From Prunus persica (taxonomy: Eukaryota; Streptophyta; Magnoliopsida; Rosales; Rosaceae): a DNA stretch of 64,000 bases. The translations under genes and the position numbers were made by a program. Positions 52,101 to 64,000 of the stretch are shown in pieces (within the stretch, counting starts at the first letter, position 1; every line of letters begins with the position of its first letter). A model generated the notes under the pieces. The model ran no database searches, was not told where the DNA came from, and was given only the letters and a program-made list of their open reading frames with translations. The stretch covers positions 24,586,570 through 24,650,569 of the forward strand of contig NC_034010.1 in the NCBI RefSeq assembly GCF_000346465.2. The letters run 5' to 3'.

Positions 52101-55100
52101 GATGAAGTAAAGACTGACCTGTCTGCTTGTGGAAATAGTAGCATGCTTTTGGGTAGTGAGATAGTTGCACCTGTTTCTGGTGGTTTGGGTTTTTGTTTTA
52201 GTGTAGTTGATACGATATGCAATTCTATATGTTCTTCCAATAAAGAATCTGCAAATAGATCATTTGAAGTATTTAATAAGCTGTTACCAAGAGAGCACTA
52301 CAAGGTTGATATATCTGGAGTTAGTATTTCCTCATCCGGGAAGAATGATTCGTTGATCAAAGAGAAGTTCGCCATGAGGAAGCGGCGTTTAAGGTTTATG
52401 GAGAGAGTCTTAACCTTAAAATATAAAGCCTTTCAACACCTGTGGAAGGAAGACTTGCGTTTGCTTTCCATACGAAAATATCGTCCGAAGTCTCACAAAA
52501 AATTTGAATTAAGCTTGCGAGCAACAAATAATGGGTATCAGAAGCATCGCTCTTCTATTCGATCTCGTTTTTCTACACCTGGTAAGTAAATCTTTCTTCT
52601 TTATCTGTTTATTGCCATATTTTTCTCAACCTCATGTGTTCTTTCTATGAGATTGGAATAAAGTGCTTGGTTTATATGCGTTGAGTCTGTCAATGTTGAT
52701 ATGCTGTGATATCAGAACAAGAAAAATGAAAGAAAACAGTTCTGTTGTTGATGGATATGGGTGTAGGGGGACTTTAGTTTATATTTTCAATGCCGCTTCA
52801 GCTTTCTTGTTTTATTATTTCTGTGCTCTGTGTTGCATTTGATTTTATTTCTCTTAGTGTTTGAACATGGTTATGGAATATTAATTATGCTTGAGGAACT
52901 GGTAATGCCTCCTTTATGCCTTTTTTATGTTTCAATATTGTTGTCTTATGGTATGCTGGTAACAAAACAAGAAAAATGAAAAAAACCAGTTCTGTTCTTG
53001 ATAGTAATCAAGTGATTAACTTTGACGATTAATGCATTATTCTTGCCTAGGAGGCATGCATGCTGACCTCTGGTGACATGGTTCTCACTAATTTTCCCTG
53101 TATTAACATTAGTGGTTAGTACTGGGAAAAAAATAGAATTCGATGCTTTGTGATTTTTGTTGGTGTAATCCTTTGAGAACAAATATCTCCGCATTTTTGT
53201 TATGTTAAACATTTTTTGATCACATTTTTCATATTTTTTTTTTTCAGCAGGAAATCTGAGCTTGGTCCCGACTACAGAGATCATTAATTTTACCAACAAG
53301 TTGCTGTCAGATTCCCAAGTCAAGCGTTATAGGAACTCATTGAAGATGCCAGCCTTAATCTTGGACAAGAAGGAGAAGATGGTGACGAGGTTTATTTCTA
53401 GTAATGGCTTAGTTGAAGATCCCTGTGTTGTTGAGAAGGAAAGGGCATTGATGAACCCATGGACGCCAGAAGAGAAAGAGCTGTTCATTGAAAAGCTTAC
53501 CACATGCGGGAAGGATTTCAGAAAAATTGCTTCTTTTCTTGATCATAAGACGACTGCTGACTGTGTTGAGTTCTACTACAAACATCACAAATCTGTTTGT
53601 TTTGAGAAAACAAAGAAGAAGGCTGATATGACTAAGCAAGGAAAGTCTTCAGCTAAGACCTACCTAATTTCAAATGGGAAAAAATGGAATCGTGAGATGA
53701 ATGCTGCATCCCTTGATATTTTAGGTGCTGCTTCTGCAATTGCAGCTCATGCCGATGGTAGCACAAGATCTCGACAGGCATTTTCAGGAAGGTTATATTT
53801 GGGAGGGTACAGGAATACTAATCCATCACGAGGTGATGACACCACTGTCGAAAGGTCTTGCAGTTTTGATGCTATTGGGAATGAAAGAGAAACAGTTGCT
53901 GCTGATGTTTTAGCAGGTATATGTGGCTCGCTGTCATCTGAGGCTGTGAGTTCTTGCATCACTAGTTCTATTGATCCTGGTGAGGGTTACCGAGAATGGA
54001 AGTGCCAGAAAGTGGATTCGCTAGCAAGGCGACCTTTGACGCCTGATGTTATGCAGAATGTTGATGATGAGACTTGCTCAGAGGAAAGTTGTGGAGAAAT
54101 GGATCCTTCTGACTGGACAGATGCAGAGAAGTCTAGCTTTATACAGGCAGTGTCATCCTATGGCAAGGATTTTGCTATGATCTCACGATGTGTTCGAACG
54201 AGGTCCCAACATCAATGCAAGGTTTTCTTTAGTAAAGCTCGAAAGTGCCTTGGGCTTGATTTGGTACATCCTGTGGCTGGAAATGGAACATCTGTTGGTG
54301 ACGATGTTAATGGAGGTGGGAGTGATACTGAAGATGCCTGTGTTCTGGAAACTGGTTCAGGTATTTCCAGTGATAAGTCAGGGTGTAGAATGAATGAGGA
54401 CATGCCGTTGTCTGTCATTAACATGGATGATGAATCTGATCCTGCAGAGACCATGAATTTGCAAACAGGTCCACTTAGATCAGAGGAAAAAAATGTAATG
54501 GGACAATTAGATCATGAAGGTGGCAAGACACTCAAATCTCTGGCGTCTGATGCAGTAGAGACGGAGGATAGGCCTAATCTAGTTTTGGATGATGCCGATT
54601 GTGTAAGAGATGCCCAGAAAAGTCGAGTATTCTCTGCAGATGCTCTGAAAGATGATGCGGCTGAAGAGGGAATATTAATTGCAGAATCAGAACCTGTTGG
54701 TGGGGGAATCAACTTTGACCCAACTAATCCTGGCATGGATGGGGAAAAATTGATGGGTGAACTTCCTTCTGATGGCAATACAGATACAAGCAGATGCAGC
54801 CTACCAGGTTCAGTACACGATTCTAATTCAAGTGGCAATGCTTCTGCCCTGGCTGGTGGTGGTTCTTGTTCAGGTTTCAGTCTTAACCCCGAGTGCCTGC
54901 ATCAAGTTTCTGTGGGGCTGAATTCTATGCAAAAGCCTTCTGTCATCTCAATGCCACATGAGAATCGTCATGCTCCTGCAGATTCTGTCTCACCAGATTC
55001 TGCTAAAATTGAATGCGAAAAAGCCTTTAACCAAGATATTTTGTCGTCAACCCTGGATCTACAGGAGGGTAGAGAGCCTAAATCTGTTGGGATAGATGAG

Positions 55101-56213
55101 TGTAACAAGCACTTACCCGGTCTTCCAATATATACAAATGTTGAATCCTCCCAGGTTCTCAAGGGCTATCCATTGCAAATGCCAACCAAGAAAGATACTA
55201 ATGGGGATGTAACGTCTGGTAATTTATCTGAAGTTCAAAACTTTTCAAAGCCAGACAGGAAGATCAATGGTCATTATATGACGAAAGATGGCTTTCTTCA
55301 ATTTGGTAACTGTAAGCCGCAATGTTCAGAGGTTGATTTTCCCCTTGCTCCCCGAAAGGTAGAACAACCAGTTGGCCCTCCAAAAGCCCATTCATGGAGT
55401 TCGTCAGATTCAGATAAACCAAGCCGGAATGGTGATGTGAAACTGTTTGGCAAAATACTCAGCAATCCATCATCCCTGTCCAAGTCAAGTTCCAACATCC
55501 ATGAGAATGAAGAAAAGGGAGCTCACAACCATAAGTTAAGCAACACGTCATCTAACCTAAAATTCACCGGGCATCACAATGCTGATGGAAATTCTTCTCT
55601 CCTGAAGTTTGATTGTAGTAGTTATGTGGGGATTGAGAAGGTTCCCAGGAGGAGTTATGGCTTTTGGGAAGGGAATAAAGTGCATGCTGGTTATCCATCT
55701 TTTTCTGATTCAGCTATCTTGCTGGCCAAGTACCCTGCAGCATTTGGCAACTTCCCTACTACCTCTTCCAAAATGGAACAGCAGCCATTGCAGGCGGTTG
55801 TCAAGAACAACGATCGGAATATTAATGGTGTATCAGTTTTTCCTTCCAGGGAAATTAGTGGCAGCAATGGAGTTGTGGATTACCCGGTGTTCAGTAGGAG
55901 TCGGGATGGTGCTAAAGTGCCCCCATTTACAGTAGATGTGAAGCAGCAGCAGCGGCAAGACGTATTTGATATGCCAAGACGAAATGGGTTTGATACAATT
56001 TCGAGTTTACAGCAGCAAGGAAGGGGGATTGTTGGGATGAACGTAGTAGGGAGGGGAGGGATCCTTGTAGGGGGTCCATGTACTGGTGTTTCAGATCCTG
56101 TTGCTGCCATAAGAATGCATTATGCAAAAACCGAACAGTATGGGGGGCAGCCGGGGAGCATGATTAGGGAGGAAGAGTCCTGGAGAGGAGGTAAGGGTGA
56201 TGTAGGAAGGTAG
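49161..56213 (+). CDS. PWR: POWERDRESS-like SANT-domain corepressor protein
   Basis: Nuclear protein related to Arabidopsis POWERDRESS, a partner of histone deacetylase HDA9 and distant relative of animal NCoR/SMRT. Exons: 49161-49323, 49886-50749, 51409-52581 and 53248-56213; phases fit for about 1721 residues. The start MPPEPLPWDRKDFF ... RWRDSP and the segment RLGWGEGLAKYEKKKVEV are the recognisable family marks. SANT domain 1 is at about 803-850 (NPWTPEEKELFIEKL), followed by EMNAASLDILG. SANT 2 is at about 1022-1070 (DWTDAEKSSFIQAV ... QCKVFFSKARKCLGL). The rest is long, acidic and Ser-rich with no known fold; near the C-terminus comes SYGFWEGNK and a Gln/Gly-rich end. The last acceptor is CAGCAG, allowing one residue more or less. 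The gene is convergent with the pseudouridine synthase, 512 bases away. Confidence 0.95.
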
Positions 56214-56725
56214 TAGATGTTGCAGAGGGCCTTTGAGGCCCTCAGCGGCAAATTATTTATTTGCTGCGCCCTGTATAATAGGTTTTTTTGTGTTCAGTCA
56301 GTGACATGATAGGGCAATGGACGGTTTAAAGTCCCCGTCTTTTTGGTAAAATGCTTTTTAGGTGCTTGTAATATTGCAGCAGCTTTGTATTTGTTGTATT
56401 TTATGGAAAATACAGAAATAAACTGCAAAAGTTGGGAGGGATGGATTTATTCCAGTTCACGAGCTCTCATCTGACGTCTCTCCCTTGGACTTTTTTACAT
56501 ATTTTCTCCATGATTTGTTTTATGTGTTTTACTTTACTTGGGGAGTGAGACGTCACTCATTCTTTTATCAACCAACTTCTGGGTTTGGTAAAACTCCCTT
56601 TTTTTTTTTTCAGTATAAAAATCTCAAAATTTGCTTTGGCATGGTTCTCTAAGGGGAAAATTAACTCTGGGCAAATACAAGGGTATGTATGCGTCTATAC
56701 TTCCAAGTCTTGGTAAGGAAAGTCT
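56214..56725. terminator. Shared 3' ends of the convergent PWR and pseudouridine synthase genes
   Basis: 512 bases between two stop codons facing each other. AATAAA-like signals occur near 56417 on the plus strand. The 3' UTRs probably come close or overlap. Confidence 0.5.
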
Positions 56726-59700
56726 TCAAGGAAACCTGTTGAATGAGCACTTTCCATCTGCAGCATTCTTGATATTGGTAGTAGTGCTAATAAGTTCCTC
56801 GGTTTCTTGCCGAGTTCGGAGAATAGCCGGAAGTGGTGCTGTAACTTTGATTACCTGCAAATAGATACCAAAAACTTGACTATTATAAAAAATAGAAGAT
56901 GCACAGCATCCTTGAATAGAAGTAGCAATCGTTGTTTTAAACCTTTACCTCATTGGATGATGGGTGAGAGAGAATCACTTGATGGGCATGCAAGTTGTAG
57001 CCACAATCTCCTGGAACAGGTTTTGTAGGCCTCAGGAATCCTCTGCATGCAATGTGAAATAAAATGCAACTCGTATCAAAATGGAGAAAAAAAATAAATT
57101 AACGTTCTTTTAATATCAATATAAGCTTTTTACATTGAAAAACGCCAAAAGAAACCATGCAAATTCCTCCATGATAGTGTTGATAATATGGTGAGCATTC
57201 ACAATCATGTTCCTTATTTTTTTAGTTAAAATTTAGCTAAAAACACTAGAAAGGTATTTTAGGAGCTTCTTATAAAATTTCAACCCCAACCATGGTCTCT
57301 AGTTTATGGAATCATAAATGATTTATTTATTTATTTAGTTCAGCATAAATGCTCCCTCTTCATATAAAATAATAATAAAAAATAGTTAGCATTAAATAAT
57401 TACTTAAAATAGCATTAAAGTAAAGCAACATTTAATTATAGGGAGCTACTAGGAGTCCTTTCTCTCTCCTCAGATTTAGGAGCTCCTAGAGGTCTCCATA
57501 TTTTAGGACTTGAATAGAGAGCATGGATGGAACTTGGAGGTGGTTTTTCTCACTTCCTCCTTGAATTTTATCTAAGGAGGTGGTTTAGGGAGTCTATTGT
57601 GGATGCTTTAATAGTATGATGAAAAAACAAATGCTCTATATCACAATAACTGCATACCCATCATCTGCAAAACTCTCATCTACAAAGTCAGAATCTAAGC
57701 ACTTTGGTTGTCCACCAAGAACATAAAGAGGATCTCCTGTTAAAAAAAAAGGGGGGGATTTCTTTAGCATTCAACTAGTCCAAGCAATAATACAGCTAAT
57801 TCACAACTACAGTAGATATGTAGGTGCAACCCCAAACTGCACCTTGCAAATTAACAAATATGTGGGAAATGAGGATGTGGGGTTTCTCAAACCCAGGGCC
57901 TCCTAGAACCAGAGTTTGATTAAAAAGTTTACCTAACAAAGGATGTCCTATGTAAGAAAGATGGATACGAATTTGGTGTGGCCTTCCTGACTGAATCTCA
58001 ACCTGTTAAACATATCAGTGCGCTATAGTAAGTTCTAAAATTCCAAAAGAAAACAAAAAGACAACGAAAAAGAAAAAAACACAACCTGACTTCCTTGCCC
58101 ATCGTAAATTTCAGATATCTTTTTTGTACTTATCATAATCATTAGGTTTAATTTAATTCTTGTGGTTAATAGAAAATCAAGTTGACCTTCGAATGGGGGC
58201 TTGGGGATGCGAAGTGGGGGCTTGGCCTATGTCGTATTTGGGTCTTCCCCTAGGAGGGAACCCCAGGGCGATAAAGTTTTGGGATCCCGTTGTGGAAAAG
58301 GTGGAGAATAGATTACAAAAATGGAAGCGAGCTTGCCTATCCAAAGGGGGAAGACTCACAATGATTCAGGCTGTATTGTGTAGTATTCCGATCTACTACA
58401 TGTCCCTTTTCAGGATTCCCATTGGAGTAGCCAATAGAATCGAGAAGCTTATGAGGGATTTCTTGTGGGAAGGTTTGGATGGGAAAAGAAACCACGCTGT
58501 GAGTTGGGAGGTTGTGGGCAAGGCAAAATTCTGTGGAGGGTTAGGGGTGGGTTCGTTGAGGGCTAGGAGTGCGGCTTTGCGGGAAAAATGGCTTTGGCGG
58601 TTTCCTAATGAACCTCATGCTCTTTGGCATAAAGTGATCAGAAGTATTTATGGAATGGATACAAATGGGTGGGATGCTAAACCTGCGACTCGGGGATCTT
58701 GTCGCAGCCCTTGGAGGGACATTTCTAGCGGCTATAATTTGTTTCTTCAAGGCTGTGTTTTCAAGGTAGGTTGTGGAGTTAGGGTCAGATTTTGGGAGGA
58801 TGATTGGAGCCGGGGTGGTGTTTTGAAAGAGGTGTTTCCTAGACTCTTCAATTTGTCCAGAAAGCAAAATCACAATATTTCCTCTTTTACGGGCTTAGAT
58901 GGGTTCCCTCTCAGTTGGGATTTCGGTTTCAGGAGGAATCTCAATGAATTGGAGATAACGGAGGCGGCTAGATTGCTGGATTTATTGGAGGGTGTGAGGG
59001 TGATCACTTCCAGATTGGATAAGAGAAGATGGAAGCTTGACCCCTCTGGTCTCTTCACCTGTCATTCTTTCTGTTCTCATATTCAGAATCGTGATGAGGG
59101 GGAGATATTCTCCCCGTACACTCAAATTTGGAAGGCCAAGACTCCTCCGAAAGTTAAGATCTTTGTGTGGCAAGCGGTGTTGGGAAAACTAAATACAGGT
59201 GATACATTACAGAGACGTTGTCCCTATTTGTGCATTAGCCCTCACTGGTGTGCTCTATGTAATAAGGCAGGGGAGAGCGTGGACCATATCCTGATTCATT
59301 GCCCTTTCTCTCTAAAGTTGTGGGAGACACTATTGAAGGAAGTTAACTCGGTGTGGGTAATACCAAAAGGCTGCTTTGAACTTTTTTCCATCAGATTTGA
59401 TGCTTTGGGAAGGGGAAAGAAAGCCAAAATTCTCTGGGGAAGTCTGATGCAGGCAGTGGTTTGGAACCTATGGATGGAACGTAACAGGAGAATTTTTGAG
59501 GATTATAAGGGAGTGGGAGTGGCAGAGTTATGGGATAGAGTGAAGTTTTGGGCAGCCCTTTGGGCATCAACTTCCCCTGCCTTTAAGGATGTACCCTATC
59601 CTATAATTATGCGCAATCTGCTGGCTGTAGTATCTTAAGGGTTTGTTTTATGGTTGGTTGGTTGTTTATGTGTTGAGTGGCCTTGTGTCTGTTTCACCGG

Positions 59701-62700
59701 CTAGTGTTTTTTCTTTTTACCTGCGTGCTAAATGGCCTTGTTTTGATCCTTCATTTGAATAAAAATGTTTCTATTCAAAAAAAAAAAAAAAAAAAAAAAA
59801 AAAGTTGACCTTCGAATGTTGGTTTATGTTTCATCCCCAGATTCCCTCCCTTCCATACAACAGTATTGCTAACATGGTGTTCGATTTAAGCTATCAATAA
59901 ATTTATCATTCATGAAAACAAAACAGATGGATATAATCATATAAGAAAAGCCTATATATGTATTCTGTAGTTTAAACTGGTAAAACTGGGGTACCTGGAC
60001 CAGTGTTTGGTTTTTATGAATTCCTCTCTCAAGAACTTCAACTTTACTCAGAGCTGGTTTTCCTGGTTACGTGAAAAAATTACAGAGAGGGATAAGTATG
60101 ATGGGATAGAATAGATTGTTTTCTGCATGAGACACTCAAGGGAAAGGGTGACCGGTGCAAGATAACACAGGCATGACTTAAAGGTTGCCATTTTCTTTCT
60201 AAATCACGGTGTAGCAATTGGAGGGAGCTTACAGAAATCAAAATTCATTCACTACATTAGAGAATGCAAATATACCTGTGGGAGAAGCAACATACAGCCC
60301 TTTAGCCACACCAGGATATCGCACCACTCCAATTGGCTGTTTGACAATTACCTATAGTAATTTCACATCAATCACACAATCTATTTGCATGTATAGTTGG
60401 AGTAAATATCCTTGAAGAAGAGAGCCAAAAAATAAACAAAAAGGAAGACCGCTGGTCCCAAGAAACCATCAATTTAAATTGAGACTAGAGACAACTAGAA
60501 GTCAAATTGCAACGAATACTAATAAACATAGGATGCTAAGATTGGTGGGCTGCAATGGACAAGACAGGAAAAAAAATGGCATTAGAAGCTAATAAATAGA
60601 TTTGCAAGTTATTATAAGCTACCATTGGTTGAGTCCTACCTGAAGACTTTGCCCTAAAGACCACTTAGAGAATTTTCTAAAGTCAAATAAGGTATGGAAA
60701 CAGTAGATATGAATGCTTTCTTTGAGATATAAACCTTATACATGCACAAACTGACATTAATCATAGTAGCTCACACTTCAGCAGTACTTCACAAGGATGT
60801 TACCTTATCTTCACAGAGTATCCCAGTCACTAGTGCCCGGTATATCTTTGAGATTTTCCTCACTGCATGCGCCTCCATGGAGGTATTACTGCATTGATGT
60901 TGTAGATGTCATTAGCAAAGTGAAAAAGATTATGACTCAACTGAAAGAAATCTTAAGTCTACATAGAGAATCGGATATTATCTCATTGTGATTACTGACA
61001 ATGTTTTCATTCCAAAAAAAAGGGGAAGCTAAAAGCAGATGTGAGCAAGATGGAATAGGTCATTTCTCTAACCTGTTATCTCCAATATTAGATGTCCCGT
61101 CAGCAAAGTATGCTGCAAGTTGAGTTTTGGCATGCTTCGTCTTTGCACAGAGTAATATTCCTAGAACCATATGAGACCAGTCAACACGAAGAATATCAAG
61201 AAGTATAACCATCTCTGTTAGTAACCATAACAATGAACAGATTTGCGCGAATAGTATTTAGAGCTGGAAAGTGAGCAACGCATTGTGTACAAAGGATTTT
61301 GTTATTTATAAATGTTATCTAGTGAGAAACAATGAACAAAGCATGAAGTTATGCATCTTTACAAGTTAAAAATCATGACATCTATCTGCAATGAAGCCTA
61401 AAACAGAAAAAGGAAAGGAAAACTATGTATACTAACATGAAACTTCTCTTGACACAGTGATAAAACAAATTATGTCTAATGTTTTAATGCGCATTAATTG
61501 GTAACTATGAATATTTTCAAGGCCTTGATGAGTATGGGTTGGGTGCTTAATTCAATTAGTAAGATAGAGCATGCATCCAAATCCTCTCATGTCCACAGCC
61601 ATATATATATGAAAACTTAGCCACAGTGATTGAAAAGAAAGAAAAAAAAAAGGACCTCATTATTTTATTCAGCATTGGAATTCATGAATACCTGAAGTGC
61701 CTCTTCCTAAGCGATGAACAGGAACAGGATGTGGTTCTTGGCATGATAAGGGAGAGATCTTATTTGTTGCCCAACATAGGAGCTGTGTGAGAACTGTCCG
61801 TTGCTGGAAAAGACCCCCAGGTAAAACTTGCAGGCCAGAAGGCTTATTTAGAGCAATCTGAATTCATTAGTACAACTTCACGTCAACAGCAGTCATCATA
61901 AAAATGGTTGAAAACAGACAATAAACATTATATGCAGAGAAACCATACATAACTCTAATGCTTTATTTCATGAAAACAAAATTCTCAGACAAAAACAAAT
62001 CTTGAATTATTTTAAAGAATCAAAGAAAATAATTCTTATGTTTGAACCTGTACATTCCAAATTCTCATGCATTTAAAAAATTTAAAAAATTACCAGTAAC
62101 ACTGATAGCATTCACCTAAATCTTTCACAGTGCACAACTTCCATAATTTCAATTGTGGAAGTTAAGTCCATAATTTTTTACATTCCATTTTTTGCATTCA
62201 CCTAAATAATGTAAAATGAGTTGTTTAAAACAGTATTAAAAACAATGAATCTACTTGAGGCCAGTTGTTTAACATCACTAATCTTGATGAAAAGAAGCAA
62301 ATACAGACACAGCAACAAAGATGAAAGATATGATCCAACGCATAGAAACGATCACTAACCACAGTGAGACATTTACCATATCATCATCCTCATATAGAAC
62401 CCCCAGCAAGTATGGCGCATCAGGCTCTCTCCACGGAAGCCTATGATAGACCAATTCCGAACCGACCCTAAACAAATTGATTATGTCATTGAAAAAAAAA
62501 AAAAAAAAAAACATAAGAATCTTCTATATGCATAAGAGCAGACAGAATATAAAGCCATATAGCATCCATCAAACAAATAACACCTGAGGATCGTACTGGG
62601 ATCTCTAACAACTTCGCCATCAACTGTTATCTGTAGACCAATAAATAAAGCTGAGAATTTCCAAAGCACGCGTTTACATTTCTCATAACAAACTTTTCCA

Positions 62701-63256
62701 TGATTTTCAATATTCAAACCTGGCCGTTCCGAATTCTCTGCAACCAACTGCAAAACTATCATCAGTACAGATTTTATATCGGTTCTTCAAAATAAGCATA
62801 TTTTTGACTGCTTAAAAGACCAAACTCAATTCTCCAAGCAAACAACAGAGGATAGAAAGCAAAGAAAGCAATAGCAATGTGGCAGAAGTTGGGATAGGCT
62901 GCCTGCTTACCCTTGTAGAGGAGCTGAGTTCTTATACTTGCTCGAGTAGAACTCGATCAGTGTCAGTTCTATAATTTACACCAACACTAGGAGTCAAATT
63001 CAGAGAAAGAAAACGACGGTGAAGTTTAAATCCAAAAAAGCATCGATTTTTAGCGCATGGACTGCGTTTGGATGCTGAGAAAATGCAGTAAAGGAAAAAA
63101 TATATAGAAAAGGCTATCTTTATCTTTGAGAAGAGGGAGAGAAAGAGGACCAGAATCGGAGGCTCGAACGACGTCGTTGTAGAGCAAGCCGTGGTTGAGA
63201 TCGGGCCAGGGCAATCCGAATGTCTGAGGCTGACGTGTTGGCGAAGAGCTGGACAT
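56726..63256 (-). CDS. RNA pseudouridine synthase 5-like (RluA/RsuA family)
   Basis: Predicted uridine-to-pseudouridine isomerase. Exons on the minus strand: 63256-63151, 62968-62911, 62747-62720, 62630-62584, 62467-62377, 61857-61692, 61160-61073, 60888-60804, 60351-60276, 60062-59995, 58002-57933, 57736-57658, 57042-56949 and 56854-56726. Phases agree for 394 residues, close to the Arabidopsis At3g52260 product as I recall it. It starts FGLPWPDLNHGLLYNDVVRAS. An S4-like stretch (WLQRIRNGQITVDGEVV) covers about 55-80 and NKPSGLQVLPGG starts the catalytic domain. Motif II reads HRLGRGTSG (158-166): the position of the catalytic Asp in RluA enzymes (HRLDxxTSG) is Gly161. QSGRPHQIRIHL and HAHQVILSHP are intact. 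Intron 10 (59994-58003) holds an L1 in opposite orientation. Exons look sound. Confidence 0.93.
58179..58195. repeat. L1 target-site duplication, left
   Basis: aagttgaccttcgaatg, 17 bases, repeated exactly at 59802-59818. Confidence 0.95.
58193..59638 (+). pseudogene. L1 ORF2 C-terminal part (RT thumb and zf-RVT domain)
   Basis: An uninterrupted frame of about 480 codons to a TAA at 59636. It opens in the middle of ORF2 (SYLGLPLGGNPRA), continues through KWKRACLSKGGRLTMIQAVL, IPIYYMSLF and DFLWEG, and ends with a zf-RVT-type region (TPPKVKIFVWQAVLGKLNTG, C-x2-C near CALCNKAGESVDHILIHC). No stop codons or frameshifts are seen. Without the RT core it cannot act on its own. The frame stays open a few codons into the host flank, by chance. 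Confidence 0.93.
58196..59801 (+). mobile_element. 5'-truncated L1 LINE in a gene intron
   Basis: About 1.6 kb between perfect 17-bp target duplications, ending in 27 A residues (59777-59803, two shared with the duplication). It is antisense to the host gene. The 5' part with endonuclease and the RT core is missing, as usual for L1 copies. The A tail and flawless duplications mark it as a young insertion. Confidence 0.97.
59802..59818. repeat. L1 target-site duplication, right
   Basis: Exact copy of 58179-58195, directly after the poly(A) tail. Confidence 0.95.
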
Positions 63257-64000
63257 TGTAACTTATGCAATTCAATTTTCAACCCAGAAAGAAAGAAAAG
63301 AAACTGACTTTCAGTGAAGAATGGCTGCTGCCTACTGCCCGACGTCGTTCCCGGGTCGGTTTCCGACCCGCAACTGAACTGACTTCTCCAAAAGTTTGTG
63401 TGCCCGACTGTGGCTAATGTGAAGTTTGAGTTTTGCCGGTATTCCTTTAACCGCTACAAACGGAAAAAAAAAGAAGGAAATTTCATTTGTTAACAATAAA
63501 TATTTAGGGACTCTATCTATCCAACCGACAATGTATAAGAGCATTTGCTTGTGCATCTGAAGTTTTATGTTCGATTCTTTCTTTTACATTTGTTTGTGCA
63601 TCTGAAATTTTATGTTCAATTCTTTCCTTTTACAATAAATACATTTGATTGTGAGGTTGTTACAAATTTAAATAAATGAAAATTAACTATTATTTGATAA
63701 ATACTCCAGCCATGTGACCATTTTGATTAGGTCTTTCTAAACCTTTATCGATGATTGATTTAAATCTCATGAACAATCATCTCATGAACGATAATTGTTG
63801 AGGTATAAGGATTCAAACTTGTATGGTAGTGGATAAGAACCAAATTAACCAATATTGAATTTTATAGTTTAGACTAGATTACCTTGTACAACTATTACAG
63901 CTCATTTCCATCTCATCTCTCCACAGGATACAGGTCACATAGCCAAATACATATTCAAAATGCAAACAAATTTGGACAGTTGACCCAAATTGGACGGGAA
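63257..64000. other. Upstream region of the pseudouridine synthase gene
   Basis: The leader and promoter lie just above 63256. A tandem pair of 45-base units lies at 63542-63632 (cttgtgcatctgaagttttatgttcgattc and its near copy). Nothing else is recognisable to the window end. Confidence 0.5.
63542..63632. repeat. Tandem duplication of a 45-base unit
   Basis: Units 63542-63586 and 63587-63632 differ at a few positions. Each contains a B-box-like ATGTTCRATTC, so the unit may derive from a SINE. Confidence 0.75.

Overview
This is nuclear DNA from a dicot plant. The genes are split by many short introns with GT-AG borders, the spaces between genes are AT-rich, and LTR, LINE, MITE-like and SINE-like repeats are scattered throughout. 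The proteins (MAC5/RBM22, a UBC19/20-type E2, a clade V-type MLO, a TET5/6-type tetraspanin, a serine carboxypeptidase, a POWERDRESS-like SANT protein and an RNA pseudouridine synthase 5-like protein) read like those of a woody rosid. I think Rosaceae is most likely, but that is an impression from sequence style, not a proven assignment.

Layout from left to right. 1-2400: a MAC5-type spliceosome gene on the minus strand, with its last few codons off the left edge. 3170-4000: a small tandem LTR (TRIM-like) relic. 4000-9214: a scrambled cluster of small C2H2 zinc-finger genes. It has two minus-strand copies inside a 1.35-kb direct duplication and three head-to-tail plus-strand units between them, most of them decayed. 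9215-10600: a low-confidence retroelement relic. 11185-13010: a broken DUF295 (F-box SKIP23-like) pseudogene between direct repeats. 13248-15505: a complete E2 gene (6 exons, 191 aa). 16504-20312: a complete MLO gene (15 exons, 572 aa). 21998-26593: a Ty1/copia element with perfect 5-bp target duplications, near-identical LTRs and a broken pol. 27460-29437: a complete tetraspanin (3 exons, 282 aa). 30894-34484: the 3' half of a phosphoglycolate-phosphatase-like gene, with an ARIADNE first-exon fragment embedded between 194-bp direct repeats. 35534-39310: a complete serine carboxypeptidase-like gene (9 exons, 455 aa). 39311-48500: a gene-poor stretch with LTR fragments, MITEs, SINE-like pieces and one possible small secreted peptide ORF. 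49161-56213: a POWERDRESS-like gene on the plus strand (4 exons, about 1721 aa). 56726-63256: a convergent pseudouridine synthase gene (14 exons, 394 aa), whose tenth intron holds a young 5'-truncated L1.

The genes are independent housekeeping, defence and chromatin genes, not a pathway. The PWR / pseudouridine synthase 5 pair appears to be the same neighbour pair as Arabidopsis At3g52250/At3g52260 (from memory). The points most worth a second look are the Gly in place of the catalytic Asp in the pseudouridine synthase, the two-finger C2H2 cluster whose frames are shifted around GA runs, the PGLP/ARIADNE chimera with its nested palindromes, and the two recent retroelement insertions. All exon borders were placed by hand from splice consensus, reading-frame continuity and family similarity; none is backed by transcripts.
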